From Calocera cornea HHB12733 (lineage: Eukaryota > Basidiomycota > Dacrymycetes > Dacrymycetales > Dacrymycetaceae), in NCBI GenBank assembly GCA_001632435.1, contig KV423926.1, positions 165,969 to 229,968 of the forward strand: a stretch of 64,000 nucleotides of DNA, given 5' to 3'. The position numbers and the translations under genes were made by a program. The notes under the pieces were generated by a model. That model ran no database searches and was not told the DNA's origin. It saw only the letters and a list, made by a program, of their open reading frames with translations. Shown here in pieces: positions 11,561 through 22,389 of this stretch; position 1 is the stretch's first letter, and the number at the start of each line of letters is the position of its first letter.

Positions 11561-11831
11561 GTCGATAGACGGTTCGCAGCAAATCTCGACCCTACGTGTT
11601 GGTCGAAGCGGGGGAAATATGTAGTCTGTTTACTGATGTCGAACTTAGGACGGGATGATAGTACAGATGGTGGTCGTGAGTGCAATGTCGGGTGGCGGAG
11701 GTGAGCTTATCTGAGGGCTGGTCAGGACGCGGGCTCTTCCCACGTGGCGCCCATCCCCTGCAGTGAACGCGTCAGTTGTGTGTGATGCACCATTCGCTGG
11801 TGCCATCCAGACTCCCTCCTTCTGACAACAA
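11561..11831. promoter_or_regulatory. shared divergent promoter of RAD9 and PIF1 with an ACGCGT box
   Basis: Only about 270 bp separate the two start codons. ACGCGT (MCB-type) lies at 11767-11772. A common promoter would co-express the clamp subunit and the helicase; this is inferred from geometry. Confidence 0.5.
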
Positions 11832-13827
11832 ATGTATGCTCATCGAAGCACGCCCGCCTCGCTAAGGGCCCAGCGAATAAGCTTCCTGCGACGAATGATG
11901 GACCGAGCGACTAGCTCTATGAGCTTCCCTCTTGAAGCGACACCGACTGTCACCACCTCCACACTTCTACAGCCCGAACCACATTTCACGCCTCAATCGC
12001 CCGGCGATGTCAAGGCCCGTAGATCACAAGGACAGCCAAACATGGCACTCAGGCTGGGTGAGGATCAGCGGAGAGCAGTCCATCTAGTCCTGCAGGGTCT
12101 CAGTGTCTTTCTGACGGGGTCCGCTGGTGCGTCTCTTATGCCCCCAGATCTCTCTCCATTTCATTGACTACACCGTCGTAGGGTCCGGCAAGAGCACGGT
12201 CTTACGAGAGATAGTACGACAGCTGGGACTTCAATATTCTGTTGAAGCAATTGGTGTTACGGCGTCAACTGGGATCGCGGCGTGTAATATCGACGGCACA
12301 ACCCTGCACTCGTTCACTGGGATTGGTCTTGGCCAAGGCAGCTCGGAAGACTTGGCGCGCTTGATTAGGCAGAGAAGATTTGCCCTGGCCCGGGTGCTGG
12401 CGTTACGCGTGCTCATCATAGACGAAAGTGCGTACAACTGTGTTAAGCCCATCATAATAAGCTCTAACGAGATCTCAGTATCACAGATCTCCGCGGAACT
12501 GTTTGATAGCCTGTCGGGTGCTTTCAGCATCATACGAAAGGACTCAAGACCTTGGGGCGGGGTTCAAGTAAATGTCATCGTCGTTCGGCAGGACATCACT
12601 GATGGTGTAAGCAGATAGTCGTGTGCGGTGATTTTCACCAGCTTCCACCCGTGCGCAAACGCAACGAACCAATTGAACTGGCATTCGAGGCCTCTTCTTG
12701 GAGCTGCATACAGCATGTCTGCTTTCTCTCAACAGTCTATCGCCAAGGCAACCGTGGTATACATTCTGGTGTTGAAGATTCAAAGAGTCTCGACTGACTC
12801 CTATACCAGACCTTGTTTGTGCTCTCGAGGAGATTCGAATGGGAAAGTTATCCGATTGGGTACACCGACGGATTCTCCAGCTGGAACGAGCACTGGAGGG
12901 CCCAGCCTGCGCTGAGCCAACCCGTCTGTGAGCCTCGGATTTCCTTACTGCAGACAAGAACATTGTTGATCCTGTTTGATAGATATTCTCGCCGCCATTA
13001 TGTAGATGCTTCCAACACCGAGCGTGTACAACGCCTGCCACTGCCTTGCTTTGTATATGACGCTGTCGACTATGTTTCACCAAGCAATAAACAGGAGGGA
13101 CGTGCTGCTCTGACGGAGCTCATCGTACCCGCCAGGCTGGAATTGCGGATAGGAGCACGCGTCATGCTCCTGAAGAATCAACCCCATGATCCCACTCTGG
13201 TCAACGGAAGTCTTGGCCTCGTTGTAGGGTTCATGACCAGGTCTGAGTGGTCGCGGACAAGACAACACCTTGGCTCCCCTCAAGAGACAGGCAGCGTCAG
13301 ACGTGGTCTCTATCCAGTCGTGGATTTCGACAAAACCAGACAACGCGGTGCACGGCAGATGCTTGTCGAGCCGCAATTCTGGTCTCTGGCGATTCAAGGC
13401 GAGCTCATCGCGAGACGCGAACAGGTGCAGCGATTCCTTGCATCGTTCAACAATCTGGAATTGCTTATCATTGATCCTAGGTCCCTCTTGACTTATCGTG
13501 GGCACGATCCGTGCACAAGTGCGCTGGGCAGACACTGGGCAAAGCAGTTATCGATTGCAAGGATATGTGGGACGACGGTACGATAATTTCATATTTATCG
13601 AACGAAGACTGATCTTCTGAAGGTCATTTCTATTCCGCAATGACCCGTATGCAAGAGTGGGATGATGTTCAAGTCGTCAACTTCCACCCAACCAAGGTGC
13701 GACTTTCTAATCACGCTCTATGTGTCTGCTGATGTGATCGCAGATCAAAGCAAACACTAGAGTGACAAACTACTATCGGGAGATCCGAGCCGCCCAGTCA
13801 CAAGACCAGGACAGTGGTACCCACTAG
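11832..13827 (+). CDS. pif1: PIF1-family 5'-3' DNA helicase
   Basis: PIF1 helicases unwind G-quadruplexes, act at telomeres and forks, and in yeasts also work in mitochondria. The N-terminus (ATG 11832) is Arg/Ser-rich without acids at first, compatible with a mitochondrial presequence. Superfamily 1B motifs in order: LRLGEDQRRAV (Q-like), FLTGSAGSGKST (Walker A, split by intron 12127-12181), VTASTGIAA and THLH-like TTLHSFTGIG, LIIDEISQISAELFD (Walker B), VVCGDFHQLPPV (motif III), STVYRQ (motif IV), LKNQP/VNGSLGLV, SVHKCAGQTLGKAV (motif V) and GHFYSAMTRMQ (motif VI). At least seven introns are needed and all those checked keep phase. Oddities: motif V has CAGQ where SQGQ is usual, and motif VI has AMTR for ALSR. 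The conserved Arg is kept. It looks like a host gene, not a Helitron. Confidence 0.88.
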
Positions 13828-14460
13828 CTCCGCTTAGGATGCTGCGTCAATCGAATAGTTTAGGTTTCTCAGCCAAGCGAGTAACGCAATCAGTGGCCCC
13901 GCAGACCTTTTAAGCCCTCAGCATGGCATACACGGCGCGATGCTGTACAATCGACAACAAGCTGATGCCATCGATAAGAAGGAATGAAGGAGTCACGCTC
14001 CTCGAATAGGGCGCAATCAGTCTCATTTGGTGATCACAGCAGAATTGATAATTGAGTTTACCCAAGTCCCTGCTACTTCTGGGTGGGTAGTTCCATTCGG
14101 CGACGAGACCGAGACCAAGGGGACTCTAAGAGCACCGTGCCTGGCAGCACTAGTGGCAGTGTACATTCTGCTGAGTTCCTGACGCCAATCCTAAGTAAGA
14201 GTCGCGCGCGCGCTCCTCGACCCTGGCATGCGACCGACGACGGCGATCTATTCGGGCGATCACAGGTAGACAGTCGCGTTCCTTCTTTGGCAGTCGGCAA
14301 ACACTCTCTACTGGCATAACTCACTGACTGGCGTAAGTGTATCTGAGTGAGCACGCCTTTGTAGTCACTTGACCTTGCAACAGCTCAGCCCGATCGTTCC
14401 CGTCTATTCAGCTATTGACTTGCAAGTCCGAGCGCCTTCTTCTCCACTTCGCCTGTGAAA
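13828..14460. other. no gene recognised; weak reading frames only
   Basis: This stretch holds only short frames on both strands (for example 14083-14319) with no recognisable protein. It probably contains the PIF1 terminator and the promoter or first exon of the next gene. Confidence 0.4.
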
Positions 14461-15380
14461 ATGCAGTTTGTCGATCTTTTCAAGATGTATGTGACGACGT
14501 CCACCGCTCTTGTATGTGCAGTCGCGCTCGCAGAGAAGAAGGATTCCAACTATCTATCGTAACAGCAGATCAAGTCGCACCTGACTGTGATGACTCAGTC
14601 CCCGCACTTTCGCGATCCCGTCTGGCAGAAGATATACGATACACTCATCAAGCCTGCCCTACTTGAACACGAAAGGTACTGTGGCTTGAGATATACACGG
14701 GCTCAGGAATTCTGACTATTACAAGCGGTCGACCTGTGCCCATCTACCATCTCAAATCGACAGCACAGTGCCCCGACGGTCTTGAAATCCCCGATAATCC
14801 TCGGCAACGACTTTGTGTCGTCCGCATAGACGTCGAGGGAGAGCAGCACCTGATCGCTGATACTTGCAATGCAATCTGTGAGTGCAGTCGCTGCTGGGCA
14901 GCTCGTGTACCACAAGCTGACAAACGTGTAGTGCAAATGCTTCGCCACGCCCTGGGGTCAGGCGACGAGTTCATAACTCGAGCCACACTAGTAGTCACTT
15001 TCAGGTGGCTATTCCTCATATATCCGGCGGACAAGGTTTCAACAGTGCTATCGGCGATATCTATAAGCGGTCCGTCAAGCGCCATGCCGTCCCCCGAGGT
15101 CATCGAACGCCTCGCTGCGTGCTCGACCCCCGGTGACTGGTTGCTAGAAGGGGTCTTCAAGGATCTTGTGCAACACGCCCATCGAGAAGCTTTACGAAAT
15201 CTCATGAAAGGTATCACCTATCAAGAAATGACAGAATTCGAAAGCAAAACAAGGGCGCGTGGTCGAATCGATGGTCAGATTGAGCCTCCTTACATCAGGA
15301 CCGAAATCGGAAACTGCGGCGAACGCCCAGTGATCCAATGGTACAACATCGTTTACATCCCTGCGCTCAATATCAGCTAA
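14461..15380 (+). CDS. uncharacterised protein, multi-exon
   Basis: No family was recognised. The better-supported part is ...IKSHLTVMTQSPHFRDPVWQKIYDTLIKPALLEHE, an intron 14678-14725, then SGRPVPIYHLKSTAQCPDG...IDVEGEQHLIADTCNAI. An intron of about 54 nt (GTGAGTGCAG...CGTGTAG) follows and keeps phase into LQMLRHALGSGDEFITRATLVVTFRWLFLIYPADK...LLEGVFKDLVQHAHREAL, ending at TAA 15380. Phase conservation over two introns supports a real gene. The 5' exon structure is unresolved: ATG 14461 (MQFVDLFK) is a candidate start, but I could not find a splice joining it in phase. Confidence 0.5.
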
Positions 15381-15852
15381 TCGCATCTTGCTTAGGCTAT
15401 TCGCTATGGCACGCACGGTCGTCGTAGCTGAAGCCAGAAGCAGCTTGACAATCAAAGTGGTAACGATACGAAAAAGGTTCATCTCCGAGTTTATTGCGTT
15501 GCTCGAACAGAACAGCGGCTTCGCTTCGATGGCCTTCTTCACCCAGGCGACGGCGCTGATGGGTGGTCGCATTGGCAAACAGCTACGCGTTCCTCCATGT
15601 TGGCGCTGTCGTCTGTGCTTTTCCTTCGCGAAAGAGGCGCAAGCGGTTACGTTGAACCTCCTATACGACGACAAGAGGGGTTGGCACCCCATTCCCACCT
15701 GGACGCTGAGCTATTTGAGGGAGTTCTTCAGGTCTGAATTCGCGCAGACGGGTGCTCTCCTTTTGCTCCAGGGTGAAGTCGAGCAGTAGCATGACCCTTA
15801 GAAGTACAGTATCGGGGAGGGTCCAGATGGCTTTTGAGCGCTTGGTTTGCAA
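15381..15852. other. ambiguous coding stretch, open on both strands
   Basis: A plus-strand frame (15388-15789, containing KRFISEFIALLEQNSGF and FREFF-like segments) and minus-strand frames overlap here. On the minus strand LPDTVLLRVMLLLDF near 15810 resembles the start of an F-box, but nothing confirms it downstream. I cannot choose between them. Confidence 0.25.
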
Positions 15853-15927
15853 TGTCGTACGCCTCAGCAGTTTAAATCACTACGTTGTCATGTCCCACCT
15901 GCCATCGACTGGACGTTGTGCTGGCAT

Positions 15928-16525
15928 GCCCTCCTGCTTTCTTCCTACCGGATCGCGCTTTGCCCTCCCACTTTGTTCCCTACCGCTTTCTTTGCGTCCA
16001 ACCAGGGCCTGCCCTNNNNNNNNNNNNNNNNNNNNNNNNNNNNNNNNNNNNNNNNNNNNNNNNNNNNNNNNNNNNNNNNNNNNNNNNNNNNNNNNNNNNN
16101 NNNNNNNNNNNNNNNNNNNNNNNNNNNNNNNNNNNNNNNNNNNNNNNNNNNNNNNNNNNNNNNNNNNNNNNNNNNNNNNNNNNNNNNNNNNNNNNNNNNN
16201 NNNNNNNNNNNNNNNNNNNNNNNNNNNNNNNNNNNNNNNNNNNNNNNNNNNNNNNNNNNNNNNNNNNNNNNNNNNNNNNNNNNNNNNNNNNNNNNNNNNN
16301 NNNNNNNNNNNNNNNNNNNNNNNNNNNNNNNNNNNNNNNNNNNNNNNNNNNNNNNNNNNNNNNNNNNNNNNNNNNNNNNNNNNNNNNNNNNNNNNNNNNN
16401 NNNNNNNNNNNNNNNNNNNNNNNNNNNNNNNNNNNNNNNNNNNNNNNNGCGTCCAACCAGGGCCTGCCCTCCTGCTTTCTTCCTACCGGAGCGCGCTTTG
16501 CCCTCCCACTTTGTTGCCTCCCACA
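15928..16525. repeat. minisatellite with 83-bp period, interrupted by the assembly gap
   Basis: The block starting GCCCTCCTGCTTTC at 15928 restarts at 16011, giving an 83-bp period. The same unit resumes right after the gap (from 16449, GCGTCCAACCAGGGCCTGCC). Both gap edges fall inside the repeat, so the missing sequence is probably more copies that failed to assemble. Translated frames across it are artefacts. Confidence 0.85.
16016..16448. other. assembly gap (433 Ns)
   Basis: Continuous Ns. The true length is unknown. The flanks are the same tandem repeat on both sides. Confidence 1.
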
Positions 16526-16809
16526 TTCCTGTCCCCCGAGCGCTTGATTGTCTCATTGCCTCCCTCTCTGTTGACCTCTTGTTTCCCCCAATGCTCACAG
16601 GCGAGGAAATACTGATCTGCATGTAGCCTTCATGGCCGTCTTTGCCATCGTGTTGTGTAGTGGCAACGCTAATATTCATATATCAAAACGGATTACTTGG
16701 AAGATAGTCTATGAGGCAAGTCTCATGTGCAACATTATGAGTCAATTGAGTAGATATCGGGGTACGAGTAAGTGCAAGAGTATAGCAACAGTGTTTTACG
16801 CTACCGACG

Positions 16810-19800
16810 TCAATGCTTGCGCCTGACAGACCTCTTTCGCCGAACTGAGGCGGGAATATCTGGCTCATATCGAATTGGCCTTCTTCGCACTCGCTTGGGT
16901 AGCTCGGACTCCAATACGGGTACGCTCTGTTCGATTGAGCCATTCGGACGCGGCAAATTTGAGGACCTCTCGGCGTTGCCGTTATTGGTCAGATCGTCCA
17001 GCTTGCTTGGCTCCTGAGGGCCGGGCGAAGAATGATGGGTGGCGGCGGGACTGCCTGTTCTGGTAGGCGCAGTGATAAGGCCAGATTGTAGAGATTCGTA
17101 AGGACAGGTATATGGCGGATCGCAAATATCCTGAGCAACTGCCTCAGCGTCCATGTGCTGGTGCCGCGTTGGTGACATGTTACATGCTGCTGCGTCGCTG
17201 GCAGCAGTGGTAGAAGTCCTGCGGGTGCTGCAGTCGATATTAGGAAATGCTGTTGTGCCGAGCAGCCCAATGTTGGTGCCTGAAGATTGACACTCTGGCA
17301 ATGCTTGAGGGATAGACTCGGAAGGTAGATTTGCCACCGGTATAGCAGGTCTATCAGACGGTGCCACGCTGTTAAGGGCTTTCCCTCCGCCGAAGAGATT
17401 CCGTTGGATTGATTCTAAGAGAGAGTGATGTTCAAAGGTCTGATCGGTCGGTGTTTCGTCAACGGCACTGAAGCGCACCGTCGGGCGAGTTGCCGCAGGA
17501 GTGGAAACCACCAGAGGTCGGAATGTGTGCTCGGCGGCGTTGGACTTGTCAATTGTGGACAGACTGTTGTGATACTCCGGATCCACTGCCGCAACAACTT
17601 GGTGATGCTTTTCCTGCAGTACGGGGGGAAGGCGGCGGGGCCGCGGCGGCCGTTTTTTTGCGGGTGATGTGGGAGCGAAATCTGTATTGCTGCGAACAAT
17701 CGTCCCATTCGGTGCGGTGGTCCCTTCGAAGTCGATCTTGCGGATGGCGGCTGATTTTGGTTCCAATAAAGACCCATGAAATCGATCAGACAGTCGCAAA
17801 GCACTGTTTTGAGCCACGCTTATTCTTGACTCAGGGCACGGAGACGTCATTTCGTGGGAATTGGACATTCCTAAGGGTTGACCGCGTAGTAAAGCGCTCA
17901 CTCGCGCTGTAGAGTCATAGGGATCTGTTGATGTAGGATCAGAACCTGAGAGCAGTTGAATACAGTGCACCTACTCTGGTGTTGCTCGGCTGATACGTGC
18001 GGGACGGCTGGAACATTCGTCAATGGGCTGGCAGAACTACAGCTCGTTGGTTGGACGGGGGCGCTTGTCGCCGTATCAGGCACTGACGCTTCCGTAGGAC
18101 GGGTGATGTCCAAGGAAGGAAGTTTCCGTGTTCTCTGTACCCAAGCCTGAGAAAAGAAATCGGTTGCCGAGACATTGGCTCGTTCAGTCTGCAAGGCAGA
18201 GTAAGGGAGTGAAGACAAGACCTCAATCGAGGGTGATGTCGATGGCGCCGGTGCTTCCCATGTATCACCGCCGTGGGCCCAGAGATTCTGGCGCGAATCA
18301 GGTAGTTCAGCCTGGTGCATTGGGGTAGGAGACACTGCTCGCAACGGCACGGTGTCGAGGGGACATTCGGGCAGGGTACTGTCGCCGTGATCGGCAGGCA
18401 CTTGAGGGGAAGGTGGGCGTGGAATCTCCCCATTGGTATCCGAAGCCCATCCATCTTGAATCGGATCAGCCTCATCAGAGGTAATGATATCATCTTGCTC
18501 CAAGTTTGAGGGATGCGAAGAGCGACGTGGAGATCCTTCTGGAAGGTCCGCTGTTCCATCTTCGTCGAATGCAAGATTTCGCGCATGGAGCCTCTCGATG
18601 AGAGATCCCACATAGCGACTGCGTTGGCGACCCTTAGCAACCGGGGCACCGCTTGCGGCCCTAGGATGGCATTGGAATAGATGACTGAGCAGAAGGGACC
18701 GTTACGCACATTGCATTGTTGAACAAATTTCGCATGATCCTCTTGTACTTATTGGGGAAAGATAGGGCGAATTCGTTTATATTGTCGAGATGGTCTTGGT
18801 AGATTTCTCTCCAGACTTGAGCGGTGAACTTGTGGGCAGTTCCGCTTCTCTTCTCCCCGCTTGACCATTGTTCAAGTGCGCAATGTATCTAGCAGATGTC
18901 ATATGTACAGTCTCGAAGCGTTGGCTGGTACTGCTTACCGAGGTAACGATCAATGCAAGGAGAGGGCGCTGTCCCTCTCCGAAGACACTTTGAAACACCA
19001 CTCCGTCGCTTCGCCTGTCCTTGAAGAAAGCGTTTGTGTAGACAGCCTGGATCATAGGATGCTCGAAGATCTTCTGGGGGCATACACTCTACTCACATTC
19101 AGATATACTGCACTGATCATGTATCAAAGCAGCTTACCCAATGATCGGCATATACAAACAGGGAATCAGTCGTGAATTGTTCTATCGCATCGGCAATAGC
19201 GTCCTGTCCACGTGAGAGGGGAAGCTTGTAATGCTCTAGGAGAAGCTCTGCCGCAACAGTCTTCACTTCCCCTCGTAGTTGCGCTTCCCTCTGAAGTATC
19301 TAATAATGATGAGTATCTGAGTTATACACGTCGTGAAAGACATACAATATCCTGAATTTGGCAGGCGTACGATGAATCTCTCAGGAAGCGATCTTTGAAA
19401 TAGTGCTCTTCCAGTCCCATATCAAGGCAGGCCGCTTTGAAAGCCTTGCGAGCCCATTGTGCCCCTTTGCATCCTTCGGGAAAAGCGTCCGAATTTGCTA
19501 GCAGGACTCGAAACAACTTGTTGCTTCGGGATGATAATGACTTGGAGGTCGGGGACAAATCACCCATTCGGCAGTGTTGGCCGGAAGCCTTCGTCCGGAC
19601 TGGGGATCGGCATGAGCCACTACCTGCCAGTGCCACGCCTCGAGTAGTGCTACGTCTGGTGGAGGATGACGTTTTGACTATCTTGGGTGTGAGCACCTCG
19701 AACTGTATATTGCGAAGGTTAGCTCCGTTGGTAGTCACTAGCAGTGGCCACGCACCTGCAGCCGGGCAAACTCATCCGTCATCCTGCTGCTCGACGAAGC

Positions 19801-20623
19801 TCCCTTGGGGACTGCAGCGGGAAGCTTGACGTTCCCATGATTGGATCGCACACCTAGCCATCGAAGAACGTAAGTCCATGATGGAAGCAGACCTTTAAGG
19901 CAATAGTTAAGCACGCACCAGCAGTACGTTGATACCTTTCGTCGCACTGAGTTGGACCCGGACCCTGAGCGGGACCATCCTCAGGCTCATCCTCACGGCC
20001 GTCATCCCCAGTCATCGCGTCCTTGCGTCCGGCCAATCCGCGATACTTCAAGTTGTCTCCACTATAGGAAGCTTGCGAAACCCCTCTCCGGGAATGGCTG
20101 TTCTTGTGAGGCCGGCATTGCGGAGAGATCGTCTCATCATGCCAATGTACGGTCGGCAACCCTTTTGCTCCCCGACCACGTCTAGGAGCTGGGCGATGGC
20201 CATCGGACGGCACTGGACGGCGCCGATCAATGGGGCGACACTCCACCTCGTCCGTATCGGTCCACTCATCGCTTTCGATATCAAGGCTTGATATACGTAT
20301 CGAGCTCGCAGAGTCTCCAAAAAGGATATGCTCTGCCATACGAATCAGTTTTGATGTCGGTATGGAGCAGACGTTGCGAGCGCACCAGGATCACTACCCT
20401 TCCCCGTCCTCACGCCTTGATTCTCTTCTGTTGTGCTTGAGACCGACTCTCTGAGAATTTCTTGTCGGCAGATGAGCTCTCGTGTCTCAGAATAGATGCT
20501 GTACTCACGATCGTCGTTACGTGGGATGACACCCTCCCGACTTGTTTGGAAGCGAGCAGGTCGCCTTCTCGCACTCGTCTGAGGTTGCGCTGACCGCTCC
20601 GCGACTCGCTTGAGTCTGGTCAT
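16810..20623 (-). CDS. DUF6532 domain protein
   Basis: A fungal protein of unknown function carrying the DUF6532 domain common in Agaricomycetes. Domain signature across several exons: NKLFRVLLANSDAFPEG...WARKAFKAACLDMGLEEHY, then LQREAQLRGEVKTVAAELLLEHYKL, then HPMIQAVYTNAFFKDRRSDGVVF...RPLLALIVTS, then CALEQWSSGEKRSG...FTAQVWREIYQDHLDNI. The N-terminal 200 residues are basic and acidic low complexity (RRPVPSDGHRPAPRRGRG). The C-terminal half (18611-16810) is a disordered Ser/Pro/Thr-rich tail with short basic clusters (SPAKKRPPRPRR) and ends PASVRRKRSVRRKH. The start is taken at 20623 (MTRLKRVAERSAQ); an upstream ATG at 20743 is possible. A nuclear or DNA-binding role is suggested by the basic tails but is not established. 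Confidence 0.75.
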
Positions 20624-20743
20624 TGATCTACGAGTCTGTCCATGCAGAAGGGATGTCAGCGAGCTGCATACCACGAAGCTACGGGAACACGGACCGCAGC
20701 TTGGTCCTACAATCAAATCGTTGTTGAGTACTACATTCTGCAC

Positions 20744-21430
20744 ATGATCGAATGACCCAGGAACTCACCTCGTAGTTGATGCTCTATAGAAGGAATGTTA
20801 TGAAGAAGGAAAATTCTATGTCAATATTATGACGCATCTGCTGTTGAAGGTTCGGTCGAGGGTCGAGTCTTCATCAGAAAAAACCCGGGGTCTGGGCAAG
20901 TCTGGCGTAGTCTGGCAGAATACCTCCGCGTCTGGCCTGATTGCGACTGTACAGCTCTTTCACCCACCTCTTGATCATCATTGCACGTTACGACACCTTT
21001 GCTGCTCTTTACGTGCATATGGTATGATGTTCGGCTGTACTTCTGAGTGCCAATATTGACAGTTCTCTGTCCTAGCTCCACAATTGCCAGGATCTTGGTC
21101 CGCAGCATCATAATTGCACGTTACGTTGGCTAATTTAATGCGCTGAGTAGAAATTCTGACATCACTGGTACAGTTCAGAGGCATTATTAACTCTCACAAG
21201 TATCCACCGCATCAATATGCCGCACCAAGCTGGAATCGGGAACTATCCGTCGCCTCCTGCTGATATTCACGAGTTGGGACGCAGGGACAACCAAGGTCCC
21301 TTCGAGGTCGAGAATGGTCCACTGTGTGCTGCTCACCGGGATGCGCTATGGATGGAGAGCATGAACTGCATGCATGCACAGGAACATCTAGTCTTTCTCT
21401 TATTGCACCCTGTCTGATAGGCGGCATTAG
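20744..21430. other. intergenic, no clear gene; short frame 21217-21417
   Basis: A short plus-strand frame (MPHQAGIGNYPSPPADIHE...) may be an upstream exon of the 21.4 kb gene. TTGCACGTTACG is repeated at 20981 and 21114, each time just after ATCAT. Nothing else was identified. Confidence 0.4.
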
Positions 21431-21874
21431 ATGGAAATCCTGCATGCCCATCTTGGTGGCTCATTCTTCCTTATTGGTTCTCCCGGAGCGGGCATCCCTC
21501 GTACCTGGTCAGCGTCCTATAGCCAGGATATACAAAACAATAGCAATATGACCGAGCAAGCAGAGCACATGTGTGTTATCTTCGACACAATCATACGAAG
21601 CCTCAACGCCCCAGAGCAACCAACCACGACCAAACTACACGACAAGACCGACAGAAGCCCTTTCTCGGACATCAACCTTGCACTCGGACCTCTGAAGCTG
21701 ACTTCAGACCAGTTAGTGCACATCCACGGTGCACTGGAACGGTTTGAATCCTCAGAAGGGTGCTCTGAGGTCTTGATGAAAGAGCTGCAGTCTGACGATA
21801 CAATGACCGAGGAGCAGACAGAGGTGGCTTCTGCGGTTCTTCGGCTTGTGAGAGGAGTCAGAGGTCAGACGTAA
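21431..21874 (+). CDS. small uncharacterised protein
   Basis: No family was recognised. From the internal ATG at 21548 (MTEQAEHMCVIFDTIIRSLN) the frame encodes about 109 residues, acidic and helical, with LTSDQLVHIHGALERFESSEG and a C-terminus QTEVASAVLRLVRGVRGQT. The composition is protein-like and reading is uninterrupted. The true start may be at 21431 or in an upstream exon. It is divergent from the DUF6532 gene at 16.8-20.6 kb. Confidence 0.4.
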   Translation: MEILHAHLGGSFFLIGSPGAGIPRTWSASYSQDIQNNSNMTEQAEHMCVIFDTIIRSLNAPEQPTTTKLHDKTDRSPFSDINLALGPLKLTSDQLVHIHGALERFESSEGCSEVLMKELQSDDTMTEEQTEVASAVLRLVRGVRGQT

Positions 21875-22389
21875 TTGGTTTATGTACCTTAGGACACACT
21901 TCAATCAATGGCGCGCAGACTCACCTGCGCCTATCAGCTGTCATCGTGGGTTTGCAACTTTGCCTTGGACGAGTCCAAGCGCAAACATCGGAGGCGCCCC
22001 GTGCTGTGCGACCCAGGCACTTCCTTGTCCGTACACAGATGACTCGTTGTATATCACTCTGCCGGTCGTTCAGCATCTTTCTTGAAACGCCCATGCAGGC
22101 ACGTCATCTTCGCTGAGAATCTCACTCCCAACTTCTCGTGCACGTCGATAATCAGTTGATACAAGTCACAGAAACGTGGTAGTATATGGTTGTAGATAAT
22201 CAGAATTTGTATAATCTCCTCACGGACGTACGCAAATACCGCGGGAGCCGCTAGAAGGTATAAGCAGCTTTACAGCTGCAAGTTGAACTTGTGTATGTCA
22301 CCGTCGAGACAGGCACCAGGGGAGCGCCGCAAGAATCTTGCCCTATGCGACAGTCCGTGTCAATAACAAGTAACCTGACACCGATCGTG
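21875..22389. other. intergenic, nothing recognised
   Basis: Holds the 3' ends of the flanking convergent genes; only short shadow frames are present. Confidence 0.4.

Noticed and set aside
11832..13827. Helitron transposon, because of the PIF1 helicase
   Set aside because: No Rep/HUH nuclease domain, no adjoining replication-initiator frame, many host-type introns, and linkage to RAD9 indicate a cellular PIF1.
15661..15852. F-box protein on the minus strand (LPDTVLLRVMLLLDF)
   Set aside because: Only a short F-box-like string, no downstream LRR or other support, and an overlapping plus-strand frame is as plausible.
15752..16679. Long open frames of 158-287 codons crossing 16.0-16.5 kb on both strands
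   Set aside because: They consist mostly of the N gap and minisatellite; translation through Ns is an artefact.
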